A stretch of DNA of 64,000 nt from Bacteroidia bacterium (GTDB lineage Bacteria; Bacteroidota; Bacteroidia; AKYH767-A; OLB10): contig JAEUTI010000014.1 of assembly GCA_016788065.1 (NCBI GenBank), forward strand, positions 1 to 64,000, given 5' to 3'. Shown piece after piece: positions 18,151-27,700 of the stretch. Each line of letters opens with the position of its first letter. Within the stretch, counting starts at the first letter, position 1. The notes below the pieces were generated by a model that saw nothing but the letters and a program-made list of their open reading frames with translations, searched no databases and had not been told where the DNA came from. The position numbers and the translations under genes are program-made.

Positions 18151-18173
18151 GTTGTAAATCAAGTATTTACAAC
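18151..18173. promoter_or_regulatory. Perfect 9-bp palindrome, candidate operator
   Basis: GTTGTAAAT (18151-18159) and ATTTACAAC (18165-18173) form a perfect inverted repeat with a five-base centre (CAAGT). A third half-site-like ACAAC lies just upstream (about 18139). It ends 17 bases before the -33 element of the promoter for the 1605-aa protein, a position typical of an activator site. Confidence 0.5.
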
Positions 18174-18190
18174 TCAGTCCGTCCAAAAGC

Positions 18191-18221
18191 CTTGTCAATC
18201 AAGGGTTTTATTCTATTTTTG
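18191..18221 (+). promoter_or_regulatory. Candidate promoter of the 1605-aa surface protein gene
   Basis: CTTG (18191-18194), 19 bases, then TATTTTTG (18214-18221) is a good Bacteroidota promoter. It predicts a start site near 18228 and a leader of about 90 bases. Confidence 0.6.
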
Positions 18222-18319
18222 GCATCAACCCCAGTAATACAGCGGGTTTTAATGCTTTTCGGGAATGGGCCGGCTGTAGAAAAAGGACAAAAACTAACTA
18301 ACTAACCAATCAACAAAAA

Positions 18320-21300
18320 ATGATTAAAACACACAATTCTCCCCCCCGGGGAAGGACCAGCGGTTTGAGAAAACTAACGGTCACTGTGATGGCGATGCTT
18401 CTGGCATTTCATTTTCAAACGTTGCAGGCTCAGACTTACGCACCGTTGCGTTACTGGACATTCGAGAATTCAAACTCGATGAAAGATTCAATGAACAACT
18501 TCAACATGGATCCAAATTATTATGGCTCACCTTATGCCATCAATAATAATGCTCCCGGTGTTGGTGTTGGAAAGTACCTGACATTAAATGGAAGTTCGGG
18601 ACTTATTAAATTGGGTGAGCTGCAGATTGACTCGGCATTCACATTCGAATTCCTGTTTCGTCCGGGATACCAGTTTAATATGTCGACCTTCTTCCGTCGC
18701 ATTGATGGTGCCATTGAAACACGTATGGGTTACCCATACATTTCATTCACTACCGTAACTAATAACTATAGCGGTGGAACAACAAATGATGAGATGATGA
18801 TCAACCTCAATCAGATTGGCCGTCGCTCATATGGTTATTTTATGGATGGCAACTGGCATCACATCGTTTTCCGATACAATTCCAAATCAGGATTGAAACA
18901 AGTTTGGGTTGATGGAGAATGTCCCGATGGCTATTCTAAAACATTACCAACAGGATACTTCACCAATAATACTTCGGTGAACCGTGAAATGATTCTGAAC
19001 ACGCAGTCAACTTACCTGAAATATCACGGAGATTATGATGAAATGGCATTGTACAATTATTCTTTGCCAAACAATCAGATTTATAAGCACTACCAGGATT
19101 TTGTTGCAAAACAACATTACACTTATACGCTTTCATCTACCCCTCCTCCTACACCGGCTCCTGTTTCTGCTGCTATCGATTCTGAAGAATATGCACCCGG
19201 ACATCCTTCTGTTACAGTTTCAACCTCTGATCAGGTTAAAACTTTCCCAATACCAAGATATAAAACCGGTCATACATTACTTCCAAACATTCCACTTTAT
19301 GGTGTTGAATACCTGGGTGGACTGTTACAATCGGGAACCACTTATACTCAGGCATTGAATGCTGCTAAAATCCAACAGGTCGATCTGATCAACAATTTTA
19401 ATCAGTCGATTTTGGTTGCCAGCAATACGCATGAATATCCGTATTACAACGACACGACCAAATTTGCAGGATGGTTTATAAAGTATGCAAACGATAATCC
19501 TTCTAAACACACCAGTGCCTTTACTTTCTGGCCACAAGTGAATCCACAAATTATTGGCAGAAGCTCGTCACAACCTTATGTTACCTGCAATTGTCTGAGC
19601 AACAATCATTACCTCCGTAATAGTTCCGGACAGTTTTTGAATTCAGGAGGAGGTGTAACTTCAGCTAAAACTCTTAGTCCTGCAGCACCATCCGATTCAC
19701 TGGCTTATGACGGATTAACTCAACGCTACTACTTACAGCAAATGGTGAATAAACTCACCCGTCCCATGAACCTTCTTTTTGAAAATGGAGAAGTGATTCC
19801 TTTCTACAATAACTCTTCTGTGTTATCAATGGACCCGGCTGTATTGTCAGATAAAAACAGTACCGGTCTGGATTGGTATACTTATGAAGGTCGCCGTGCA
19901 AAAGAAAAAGTTCTTGCATACAGAAACCAGTTCATGAATATCCCTCAGCTGTCAAATACCAAGTTTGCTTACTATCAGGTAGATGGTCAGCCAACATGGC
20001 GGTTTAATTATGCTGAGATGCGTCAGACCAGCACACAAATTAACGGACAGTATTATCCAACAGGAGATATTTATGTAAGATATCCTGATAACTGGAGATA
20101 CTGGACCAGTGCATGGCATGGATGGCAATGGGTAGCTGAGTCAAGAAAAGTTGAATTAGCCCTTGGAGATAAATTATATTCACCTCCTGTTGCTGCTGGT
20201 TGGGATGTTGATGAAACTAAAAATGTTCGTCCCGCACAATGGCTTGGATTACTTAAGGCATTTGCTATGTCAGGTGCAGAATATTTCTACCCTTCATTCT
20301 TCTCAACAGTAGCACCTTTCCAGGATTCTAAAAACTGGGCATGGCAAACTGTAATGCCGGCTTATGCTCAGGCTGTAACAAGTCGCTATGAAGATTTACT
20401 TCGTAATGGCTATCTCATGGAAGGTGATGTTCCCAACGATTATATCAACCCCGCATGGAATGCCTATTCATTTAAAACAGGCGATTTGCGCAAACTGGTT
20501 GTAATCAGAAAACATAATACACTTGCCAAGTATGCGATCACCGGTACGCTGCAACCCAACTCTAACATGATGGGCAATGCCGAGAATGAAGGTGTAGCTA
20601 CGATAACTCTCGACGGACAAACGCTGAAATTCAAAGTTCGCCGTCAGGGAAGTACTTATATCTACGATAAAACAAATGCATCCTCACCGGTATTTTATCA
20701 GCTAGATGAATGGCATGAAGCTAAACACCCATATCGCTGGATCAAAGATTTTAATTTCGAAGGTGAATTATTTGATAACACCAATGCGAATGCTGTAATA
20801 AAAACCAGTGTTCCAGCCGGAACAACAGCCGGAGATTATACAAACTATACCAGCTACGTAACATTTACAGCTGCATCTCAGGTGGTTTATAATTTCCAGC
20901 CTCGCATGGGAAATTCTTCAACTATGTACCTCTGGGTTCGTGCAAGAAGTAAAACAGGAACATCAACTGGCTTCAATGTGACTCTGAATGGCGGATCATC
21001 TAATACATTCGATTGTATCAAAGATACCAACTGGGTATGGTACCGCTTCAATACCAATAATGCTGCTGTAACCTTCTCCGGTCTGACTGCTTCAACAAAC
21101 TATCAGCTTGCAATCACTGCCAGCAATACAAGTTTGGAAATTGACAAAATTGCAATCACCAGCAATTCCGGAGCATACTATGGAAATGCCATCAACCCTT
21201 GTACAACTACTCAGGCAACAATCACTGCCGGAGGAAGCACAACATTCTGTCAGGGAGGCAATGTAACACTTACAGCCAGCAATGGTTCTACTTATCAATG

Positions 21301-23137
21301 GTCAAATGGAGCAACATCAAAAACCATAACAGTTACCACTTCCGGCTCATACGTTGTTACGGTAACTACCACAGGTGTTGGTTCTTCCACTTCATCACCT
21401 GTTTCAGTCACTGTGCTTTCATTACCCTCAGCTACTGTATCTGCAGGAGGACCAACAACATTCTGTCAGGGTGGAACAGTTACCCTCACCGGATCAGCTG
21501 GTTCATCGTGGTTGTGGACTCCGGGCAATCAAACATCCCAATCTATTACAGTTTCAACTGCAGGAACCTACAATGTTAGAGTTACCGGATCAAATGGCTG
21601 CAGCGCGACATCTTCAAATGCAACAGTTACTGTTAATGCATTGCCTACTTCTACAATTACAGCAGGTGGTTCAACTACATTCTGTCAGGGCGGAAGTGTA
21701 AACCTTTCTGCAAGCACAGGATCATCCTACTTATGGAGTCCGGGTAACCAAACTACTCAGACGATAAATGTGACAGCCGGCGGATCATACACAGTTCGCG
21801 TGACTAATTCGAATGGTTGTACTAAAGTATCTTCGGCAACTTCTGTAACAGTTAATGCTCTTCCTACTGCTACAATTACTCCAAGTGGTTCCCTGAGCAT
21901 TCCTTCCGGTGGAAATGTGACCTTGACTTCCAGCTCCGGTTCAAGCTATTTATGGTCACCGGGTAATCAAACCACCCAAAGTATCACAGTTGGAACAGCA
22001 GGAAGCTATACCGTAAGGGTTACCAATTCAGCGGGATGTACCAAAGTATCTTCTCCTGCAGTTGTTTCCATCGTTGGAGCAGGAACTGCAACAATAACAC
22101 CTTCTGGTCCTACTACATTCTGTCAAGGCGGTAGTGTTTCACTGAGTGCAAATACAGGAACTTCTTATCTGTGGTCGAATGGCGCAACTACAAAAACTAT
22201 TACAGTTTCAACTTCCGGCTCCTATACAGTAACAGTTTATAATGGGGCAACACCATCTGTTTCTCCGGCAACAACAGTTACAGTTCTTAGTTTACCTACA
22301 GCAACCATCTCTGCAAGCGGACCAACAACATTCTGCAGCGGAGGATCGGTTACACTGACAAGTAGCGCCAATGCCAGTTATTTATGGTCTCCGGGCAACC
22401 AAACATCACAAAGTATCACTGCAACATCAAGTGGCACTTACAATGTTGTGGTTACCGGAAGCAATGGATGCACCAAAGCTGCCACTGCAGTACCTGTGAC
22501 TGTTACTACTTGCGGTGGCTGTGCTGCTCCTTACGGATTAGTTACTACCAATGTGAACTCCAATTCAGCGACAGTATCTTGGACTAATCCAAATAGTGGT
22601 CAGACTCAATTCCAGGTCAAGTTAAAGAACATGACTACTAACTACCTTTATATTACCGGTAAAGTTCCGGCTACAACAACTACTATTACAGTTGGAGCAG
22701 CATCGTCTTCAAACTACCGCTGGTGGGTTCGCTCCTGGTGTGGATTGGATAAATCAGCTTATGCCGGTTATCTGACATTTAATACACCTGCTCCGCGTAC
22801 CGATGAACCGGAATTAAATGATGAGTTGACTCCATTGGTAGAGCTGTTTGATGAATTCGCTGATGAAACGGTGATTGATCTGGATAAAGAAGGAATGCAA
22901 TTATATCCAAATCCTGCTTCTACTTCAGCTAGTATCACATTCAAGTCTGCTATCAAAGATGATTACTCCGTTCAGGTACTTGATTTCAATGGCAAAGTTT
23001 TGATCAATGAAATTATAAATGCCGGTGAAGGATACAATATATATGAGATCAACACATCTCACCTTGCTAAAGGAATATATATGGTACACCTAAAAGGAAC
23101 ATCCTTTAACGAGGTAAAACGACTTGCAGTGCAATAA
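18320..23137 (+). CDS. Giant T9SS-secreted LamG/Ig-repeat surface protein (1605 aa)
   Basis: The protein has a long signal peptide (hydrophobic core VTVMAMLLAFHF, ending LQAQ near 38). A LamG/concanavalin-like domain follows (about 45-260; FTFEFLFRPGY, GNWHHIVFRYN, KQVWVDGE). Residues 290-780 form a large domain I do not recognise, with conserved acidic and aromatic motifs (ENGEV at 488-492, SAWHGWQWVAESR, AAGWDVDE, SGAEYFYP with Glu654), suggestive of a glycosidase-like barrel. Residues 810-955 resemble a carbohydrate-binding beta-sandwich (LYDKxN..., LYLWVRARS-type). Six Ig-like repeats of about 73 aa (960-1397), one Fn3 domain, an acidic linker and a type A T9SS sorting domain (LYPNPAS..., last about 80 residues) complete it. 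It is probably exported and surface-attached. The paralogue at 24731 is closely similar throughout. Confidence 0.85.
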   Translation: MIKTHNSPPRGRTSGLRKLTVTVMAMLLAFHFQTLQAQTYAPLRYWTFENSNSMKDSMNNFNMDPNYYGSPYAINNNAPGVGVGKYLTLNGSSGLIKLGELQIDSAFTFEFLFRPGYQFNMSTFFRRIDGAIETRMGYPYISFTTVTNNYSGGTTNDEMMINLNQIGRRSYGYFMDGNWHHIVFRYNSKSGLKQVWVDGECPDGYSKTLPTGYFTNNTSVNREMILNTQSTYLKYHGDYDEMALYNYSLPNNQIYKHYQDFVAKQHYTYTLSSTPPPTPAPVSAAIDSEEYAPGHPSVTVSTSDQVKTFPIPRYKTGHTLLPNIPLYGVEYLGGLLQSGTTYTQALNAAKIQQVDLINNFNQSILVASNTHEYPYYNDTTKFAGWFIKYANDNPSKHTSAFTFWPQVNPQIIGRSSSQPYVTCNCLSNNHYLRNSSGQFLNSGGGVTSAKTLSPAAPSDSLAYDGLTQRYYLQQMVNKLTRPMNLLFENGEVIPFYNNSSVLSMDPAVLSDKNSTGLDWYTYEGRRAKEKVLAYRNQFMNIPQLSNTKFAYYQVDGQPTWRFNYAEMRQTSTQINGQYYPTGDIYVRYPDNWRYWTSAWHGWQWVAESRKVELALGDKLYSPPVAAGWDVDETKNVRPAQWLGLLKAFAMSGAEYFYPSFFSTVAPFQDSKNWAWQTVMPAYAQAVTSRYEDLLRNGYLMEGDVPNDYINPAWNAYSFKTGDLRKLVVIRKHNTLAKYAITGTLQPNSNMMGNAENEGVATITLDGQTLKFKVRRQGSTYIYDKTNASSPVFYQLDEWHEAKHPYRWIKDFNFEGELFDNTNANAVIKTSVPAGTTAGDYTNYTSYVTFTAASQVVYNFQPRMGNSSTMYLWVRARSKTGTSTGFNVTLNGGSSNTFDCIKDTNWVWYRFNTNNAAVTFSGLTASTNYQLAITASNTSLEIDKIAITSNSGAYYGNAINPCTTTQATITAGGSTTFCQGGNVTLTASNGSTYQWSNGATSKTITVTTSGSYVVTVTTTGVGSSTSSPVSVTVLSLPSATVSAGGPTTFCQGGTVTLTGSAGSSWLWTPGNQTSQSITVSTAGTYNVRVTGSNGCSATSSNATVTVNALPTSTITAGGSTTFCQGGSVNLSASTGSSYLWSPGNQTTQTINVTAGGSYTVRVTNSNGCTKVSSATSVTVNALPTATITPSGSLSIPSGGNVTLTSSSGSSYLWSPGNQTTQSITVGTAGSYTVRVTNSAGCTKVSSPAVVSIVGAGTATITPSGPTTFCQGGSVSLSANTGTSYLWSNGATTKTITVSTSGSYTVTVYNGATPSVSPATTVTVLSLPTATISASGPTTFCSGGSVTLTSSANASYLWSPGNQTSQSITATSSGTYNVVVTGSNGCTKAATAVPVTVTTCGGCAAPYGLVTTNVNSNSATVSWTNPNSGQTQFQVKLKNMTTNYLYITGKVPATTTTITVGAASSSNYRWWVRSWCGLDKSAYAGYLTFNTPAPRTDEPELNDELTPLVELFDEFADETVIDLDKEGMQLYPNPASTSASITFKSAIKDDYSVQVLDFNGKVLINEIINAGEGYNIYEINTSHLAKGIYMVHLKGTSFNEVKRLAVQ
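21209..22510 (+). repeat. Tandem Ig-like repeat array, 6 units
   Basis: Six in-frame units of about 219 bases encode Ig-like modules of the pattern TATITAGGSTTFCQGGSV...SYLWSPGNQTTQ...GSYTVRVTNSNGCT. Units share long stretches of near-identical DNA. The fourth unit has lost the first Cys (SIPSGG) and the fifth lacks the second. Confidence 0.85.
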
Positions 23138-23156
23138 TAAAATAGTAAATGGTTTA

Positions 23157-23186
23157 AAGGGCTTCTCAAAAGGAAGCCCTTTTTTA
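23157..23186 (+). terminator. Intrinsic terminator of the 1605-aa protein gene
   Basis: AAGGGCTTC (23157-23165) pairs with GAAGCCCTT (23173-23181) over a 7-base loop and runs into six T. It lies 20 bases after the stop codon. Confidence 0.9.
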
Positions 23187-23429
23187 TTGATTACACATCC
23201 GTTTTCTGAAACTTATTTTCATTTCGCTGCATGAAAAGGTCTTTTGCCTTACACTATTTGTAATGAAAAAATCAAACCTTACATCCCTTTTATAGGTCTT
23301 GAAACCTTTCAAACCGCAATTTCAGTGACTTTCAGAAAAAGAACGTGATCAATTTTGATACAAATTCTCAAAAATCTTTCAAATTATAATTCCTTCTCAT
23401 CTTGCTTCATTTACCCCTGAATACCGCCC

Positions 23430-23437
23430 TAATTTTG
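23430..23437 (+). promoter_or_regulatory. Candidate -7 element for the 266-aa secreted protein
   Basis: TAATTTTG fits TAnnTTTG; a CTTC lies 21 bases upstream as a weak -33. The site falls inside the upstream-extended reading frame and so favours the ATG at 23495 as the start. Confidence 0.4.
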
Positions 23438-23494
23438 ATGCATCAGAAAACAGTAAGCAACTATTCAGATCAATTAATTTTAAAAAGCAACACG

Positions 23495-24295
23495 ATGAAA
23501 AGAAATTCTACAAACAGTAACGCATCTTTCAGAAACATGCTTTCAGCAGGTGCAAAATCAATTAAACTAATGATGGTACTGGCACTTGCCGGAACAGGAA
23601 TTGCTAATGCTCAGTTTGGAGCAGTACCCGGTGAACATGATCCAATGGTTAAAGGATTAAATGACCCGATTCTCAGAAATCCTGGTGGAAATAATATGCC
23701 AATCAGAAATATTACTATCACTCCAATTTGTCCTGGAATTCAGAATTTAAATGTACCAGACATGAGCTTTGATGCAGTGGTGATGGAATGGTCAAATGCA
23801 TTCAATTATGATAGTCTCGTGTTCCGATTTGCATTGTCAGGAACAAATAACTACAGAGAAATTCGTATTCCTGGTAATCCAAATCCCGGAAGATACTTCC
23901 TGCAAGGCTTAACTGCACAAACTTCATATGATTTCTCAATTGCATCCGTATGCGGACCGGGTAATCAATCGGCTTGGAGTAACTCTGTAACGGTTACAAC
24001 ACTTCACGAACCTGCACCACGCATTCAAAATAATCAACGTAATTATAATCAAATACGTCTTAATCCGAATCCTGCCTCCGGATCAACTGCAATGTCCTTC
24101 TACTCCCCTATCGACGGTGTGTATCAGGTAGTAATTGTTTCCTCAACAGGCAAAGAAGTTATGAAGAAACAATTCAATTGCAGCATGGGTCAAAACATAC
24201 AGCAAATTGATCTCTCGAACTTCGCTCCAGGTCTATACTTTGTAAGACTGGGCAACGGATCGGAAACGTCCATCGAGAAGCTTATGGTAAATTAA
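23495..24295 (+). CDS. Secreted Fn3-like protein with T9SS sorting domain
   Basis: This 266-aa protein lies between the two giant genes. I start it at ATG 23495: the residues after it (MKRNSTNSN..., then KLMMVLALAGTGIANAQ) form a proper signal peptide. One fibronectin III-like module follows (about 85-185; MEWSNAFNYDSLVFRF, GNPNPGRYFLQGLTAQTSYDF, VCGPGNQSAW), then a type A T9SS sorting domain (LNPNPASGS..., FAPGLYFVRL, last about 80 residues). The Fn3 module closely resembles the third Fn3 module of the 2127-aa protein, including the GNPNPG loop. It may be an accessory or binding partner of the giants; function unknown. Confidence 0.82.
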   Translation: MKRNSTNSNASFRNMLSAGAKSIKLMMVLALAGTGIANAQFGAVPGEHDPMVKGLNDPILRNPGGNNMPIRNITITPICPGIQNLNVPDMSFDAVVMEWSNAFNYDSLVFRFALSGTNNYREIRIPGNPNPGRYFLQGLTAQTSYDFSIASVCGPGNQSAWSNSVTVTTLHEPAPRIQNNQRNYNQIRLNPNPASGSTAMSFYSPIDGVYQVVIVSSTGKEVMKKQFNCSMGQNIQQIDLSNFAPGLYFVRLGNGSETSIEKLMVN

Positions 24296-24317
24296 TATTT
24301 GATCTGTTTGAAGGAAG

Positions 24318-24342
24318 AAGAGGCTTTCATGGCCTCTTTTTT
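24318..24342 (+). terminator. Intrinsic terminator of the 266-aa protein gene
   Basis: AAGAGGC (24318-24324) pairs with GCCTCTT (24332-24338), 7-base loop, then six T. It lies 22 bases past the stop. Confidence 0.85.
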
Positions 24343-24386
24343 AGTTTTAGTAAATAGGGACGGAATAGTTCTTATTAATCAATATA

Positions 24387-24425
24387 AAAGCCCGGAAGTG
24401 CAAAAATTGCATCTCCGGGCTTTTT
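24387..24425 (+). terminator. Second intrinsic terminator
   Basis: AAAGCCCGGA (24387-24396) pairs with TCCGGGCTTT (24414-24423), followed by T to 24425. It is a strong GC-rich stem, a back-up to the terminator 45 bases upstream. Confidence 0.75.
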
Positions 24426-24590
24426 CATTACATAGCCTATATCATTCATTGATTTCTTCAAACCCACTATTCATGCGGGTTTGAAGAAAATGCCCATAAT
24501 TATCAATAGACTTTTACAGAAATTTTCCCGACAATCTTACAATAGTCAACTCAGGATTTGAAACGGTCAACGCCCGCTTGGCGCGCGGCT

Positions 24591-24598
24591 TATTTTTG
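24591..24598 (+). promoter_or_regulatory. Possible -7 element for the 2127-aa protein gene
   Basis: TATTTTTG matches TAnnTTTG, but there is no TTTG-like -33 at N17-N21, and the leader would be about 125 bases. Weak candidate. Confidence 0.3.
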
Positions 24599-24730
24599 AA
24601 ACCGTATCCAAATGATAAAAACTAAAAAATATCAAATGACATACGAACAATAATACAAGTTCTGTGCCAAAAACACCAAAAAGCGACCTTCAAATAAAAA
24701 TTAATAGTTAACTAGATCAACAAAGAAAAA

Positions 24731-27700
24731 ATGAAAAGCAACTTTACAAAAGTATTCGACAAAAGCAATCCTGCTCCAAGTGTCCCCACACAATTTGGTA
24801 TGCTTGTATTGTTATTACTGTTGATTGCCATGTTTAGCTCCAAAGCGCAAACCATAAGCCCGTTACGCTACTGGACCTTTAATGGTGCGAATGCAGGGAC
24901 AGACTCCATGGGAGTTTCTAATCTGAATTTTACTACCTACAACTCTCAGTACACCGTAGGTACAAATGGTCAGGTTGGAAAATACATCTCTCTGGATGCG
25001 CAATCCAACCTGATTGATGGCGGACCACTGCCATTATCAAATGCCGTTTCGGTTGAATTCTTATTCAAACCAGGCTACATGTTCAACACTACCAACATGA
25101 TTAAGCGTGGTGACGGTGCCTTCGCAATCAGAATGGAATATCCAAAAATTTCATTCTATACCACTGTTAAAACAAGTAGCGGAAGTATGATCGAAGATGA
25201 ATTCATCATCAACCTTGATGGAATCGGTAGAAAAACTTTTGGATACTATGTAGATGGCAACTGGCATCACATGGCATTTGTATACAATGCAACAACCGGT
25301 GTTAAACAGGTTTATGTTGACGGACAACTTCCAACAGGTTTCAGCAAAACAGTTGCTAATACAGGAACTATCAACTCAACCGGAAACACAAACTTCTACC
25401 TTAACCACACAGTTAACTACGTAAAATATTTTGGTTCCATTGATGAACTGGCAGTTTATAACACCGCAATTCCTGCAAACTTTGTTTACAAACATTATTT
25501 AGGAACACAAAGCGGACAACCATACAGCTTCACGAACAATTACAACAACCCACTTCCAACAGCTGCTCCTATTACAGGACCAGTTGATCCTATGGATTTC
25601 GCTCCTGGTCACCCTTCAGTGACTATTTCTGCTATTGAGCAACTCAACAGCTATCCTGTTCCAAGATATAAACCAGGTAATACTTTACTTAAGAATTTCA
25701 ACTGGATGGATCCTAAATATATGGGTGGACTTTTTCAACCCGGTGTTACAACTCAAAATGCAGTTGATAACAGCGTGCTTATCCAAACTGAATTAGCTAA
25801 AAATTACAACTACTACTTCAATGTAGAACTTGGAAATGATTTGTTCGATATCGCATGGGCAAATGCAGCTAATGCAAACCCTGATTTTAAACTGGCATTA
25901 ACCATCTTTAGAGCTCAGTTAAATGGTAACAGCCCTGAACTTACCAATCAGAATAAACCAGCTAATCACTATCTGCAAAATTCAAGTGGTCAGTTCATTG
26001 ATATCAACGGTAACGTAACAACTTCGAAAATCTGGAGACCAACTGCACCTACTTCATCTTATAACAATGATGGACAAAATATCTACAATGAATTGAATAA
26101 CCTTTATACCCGCTTAACCCGGAATATTGACATCGTAAATGAAAATGGTGAAGTATTTCCTCATCCTGAAGAAGTGGCATTAAACAAAGATCCAGATGTA
26201 GTGGCAGCGAAAAATGCTTCAGGTATGGATTGGCCAACTTTCCTTGCAAGTAAATTCAAGGAGAATGAAGTTAATTCCTACAGAAATATTTTCATGGCAC
26301 ACCCTCGTATGGCAAATGCCAAATTCACTGAATACTCAACTGATGGGTTTCCATTATACCGATTTAAATACAGCCAGGCACGTTTGGTAAACAGCCAGAT
26401 TAATGGACAATACTATTCTACACCTGACTTCTATCCTCGTTGGGCAAATAACTGGAGAAACTGGGTATCTGCATGGCATGGATGGCAATGGATCGTTGAA
26501 TCAAGAGTAAATGAACTTGCTGTTGGCGATCGTCTTTATTCACCTTTCGTAGCTGCAGGCTGGGATGCTAATGAAGAAGTTAATATTCGTCCGGGCCAAT
26601 GGTTGGGATTACTAAAAGCACTTGGTATGACAGGAGCAGAATTCTTCTATTCAGGATTTTTCTCCCTTTCTTCTCCATGGCCTGATTCAAGAAACTGGAT
26701 CTGGCAAGCTGCAATGCCACCTTATGCACAGGCAATTTCAAGTCGCTATGAAGATTTTTTAAGAAATGGTGAATTGATGAATGGTGATGTTGCAAATTCC
26801 TATGTAACTCCAACAGCACCGGGATACTCATTCTGGTGTGGCGATCTGAGCAAATTGGTTGTTATCAGAAAACATAATGCTGGAAACAAATATGCAATCA
26901 CAGGTTCTGTTCAGCCAAATTCAAATATGGTTGGAAACAGTCCGGATGAAGGCGTTGCTAAAATCACCCTCGATGGTCAGGTAATTTCTTTCAAAGTTAG
27001 AAAGCAAGGTAGCACTTATATTTATGACAAAACAAATGCCGCTGCGCCAGTATTCTATCAGTTAGATGGATGGCATGAAAAATCTCATCCATCACATTGG
27101 ACTAAAGATTTTAACTTCGAAGCGGAATTATTTGATAACACTAATTCTCAGGTTTCTATTAAAACCAGTGTTCCTGCAGGAGCAGCTGCCGGTGACTTCA
27201 CAAATTTCACCAGTTATGTTTCATGGCCGGATAATGCTACAAGTCCTGCACCGGTTGAATATAACTTCCGCCCTCGCAGTGCATCCAATGCCACTCTTTA
27301 CTTATGGGTTCGAGCACGCAGCAGAGGTGGTGTTACCAGCAGCATGAATGTGCAAATCGACAACATGGCAGCCCGCACCATCGGATGTATCAATGATACG
27401 GCATGGACCTGGTACCGCTATGATGCATGTACTCAACAAGCAATAAACTATAATAACATTAATGTTGCTGATCACAAAATAATTATCACTCCGGGTAATG
27501 CTAAACTTGAAATCGATCAGGTGTTACTGACTACCAGCAGCAGTCTGATACTGAACAGTGCTCCTCCATCATGCGGATCAGCAACTGCTACTGTAACTGC
27601 AAACGGAAGCACAAGCTTTTGCACCGGTGGAAGTGTTACTTTGACTGCAAGCGCAGGAACATCTTATTTCTGGTCACCAGGCGGACAAACAACACAATCA

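Larger units (their letters stand above)
17665..18319. other. Long intergenic region upstream of the giant surface gene
   Basis: No gene is seen in these 655 bases. From left to right it holds a short direct repeat (GATCAGTTATCGGT twice, 17666-17693); a GCCCTGAGCGGCATCGAAGG element related to the TTCGAC/GCTCAGGG repeats (about 17732-17752); ATCATCTATCATTTATC-like repeats (about 17806-17832); a hairpin with a weak T-run (18017-18040); a 23-base palindrome (18151-18173); and a promoter (18191-18221). The leader before the ATG carries CTAA repeats and is A-rich, with no clear Shine-Dalgarno. Confidence 0.65.
23138..23494. other. Intergenic region between surface-protein genes
   Basis: It contains the terminator of the upstream gene (23157-23186) and a candidate -7 element TAATTTTG (23430-23437) for the next. 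Otherwise it is AT-rich, with nothing I can identify. The reading frame of the next gene is open from 23402 but its coding start is placed at 23495. Confidence 0.6.
24296..24730. other. Intergenic region with two terminators and a hairpin
   Basis: Two terminators in a row (24318-24342 and 24387-24425) are followed by a perfect 10-bp hairpin without T-run (CTTCAAACCC 24456-24465, GGGTTTGAAG 24477-24486). A TATTTTTG (24591-24598) is the best promoter candidate for the 2127-aa gene but lacks a well-placed -33. No gene is seen. Confidence 0.6.

Noticed and set aside
24299-24484. 61-aa reading frame after the 266-aa protein gene
   Set aside because: It runs through two intrinsic terminators and its residues come from their stems; no gene-like features.
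24456-24486. Perfect 10-bp hairpin as a third terminator
   Set aside because: No T-run on either strand next to the stem; left as an unexplained hairpin in the intergenic entry.
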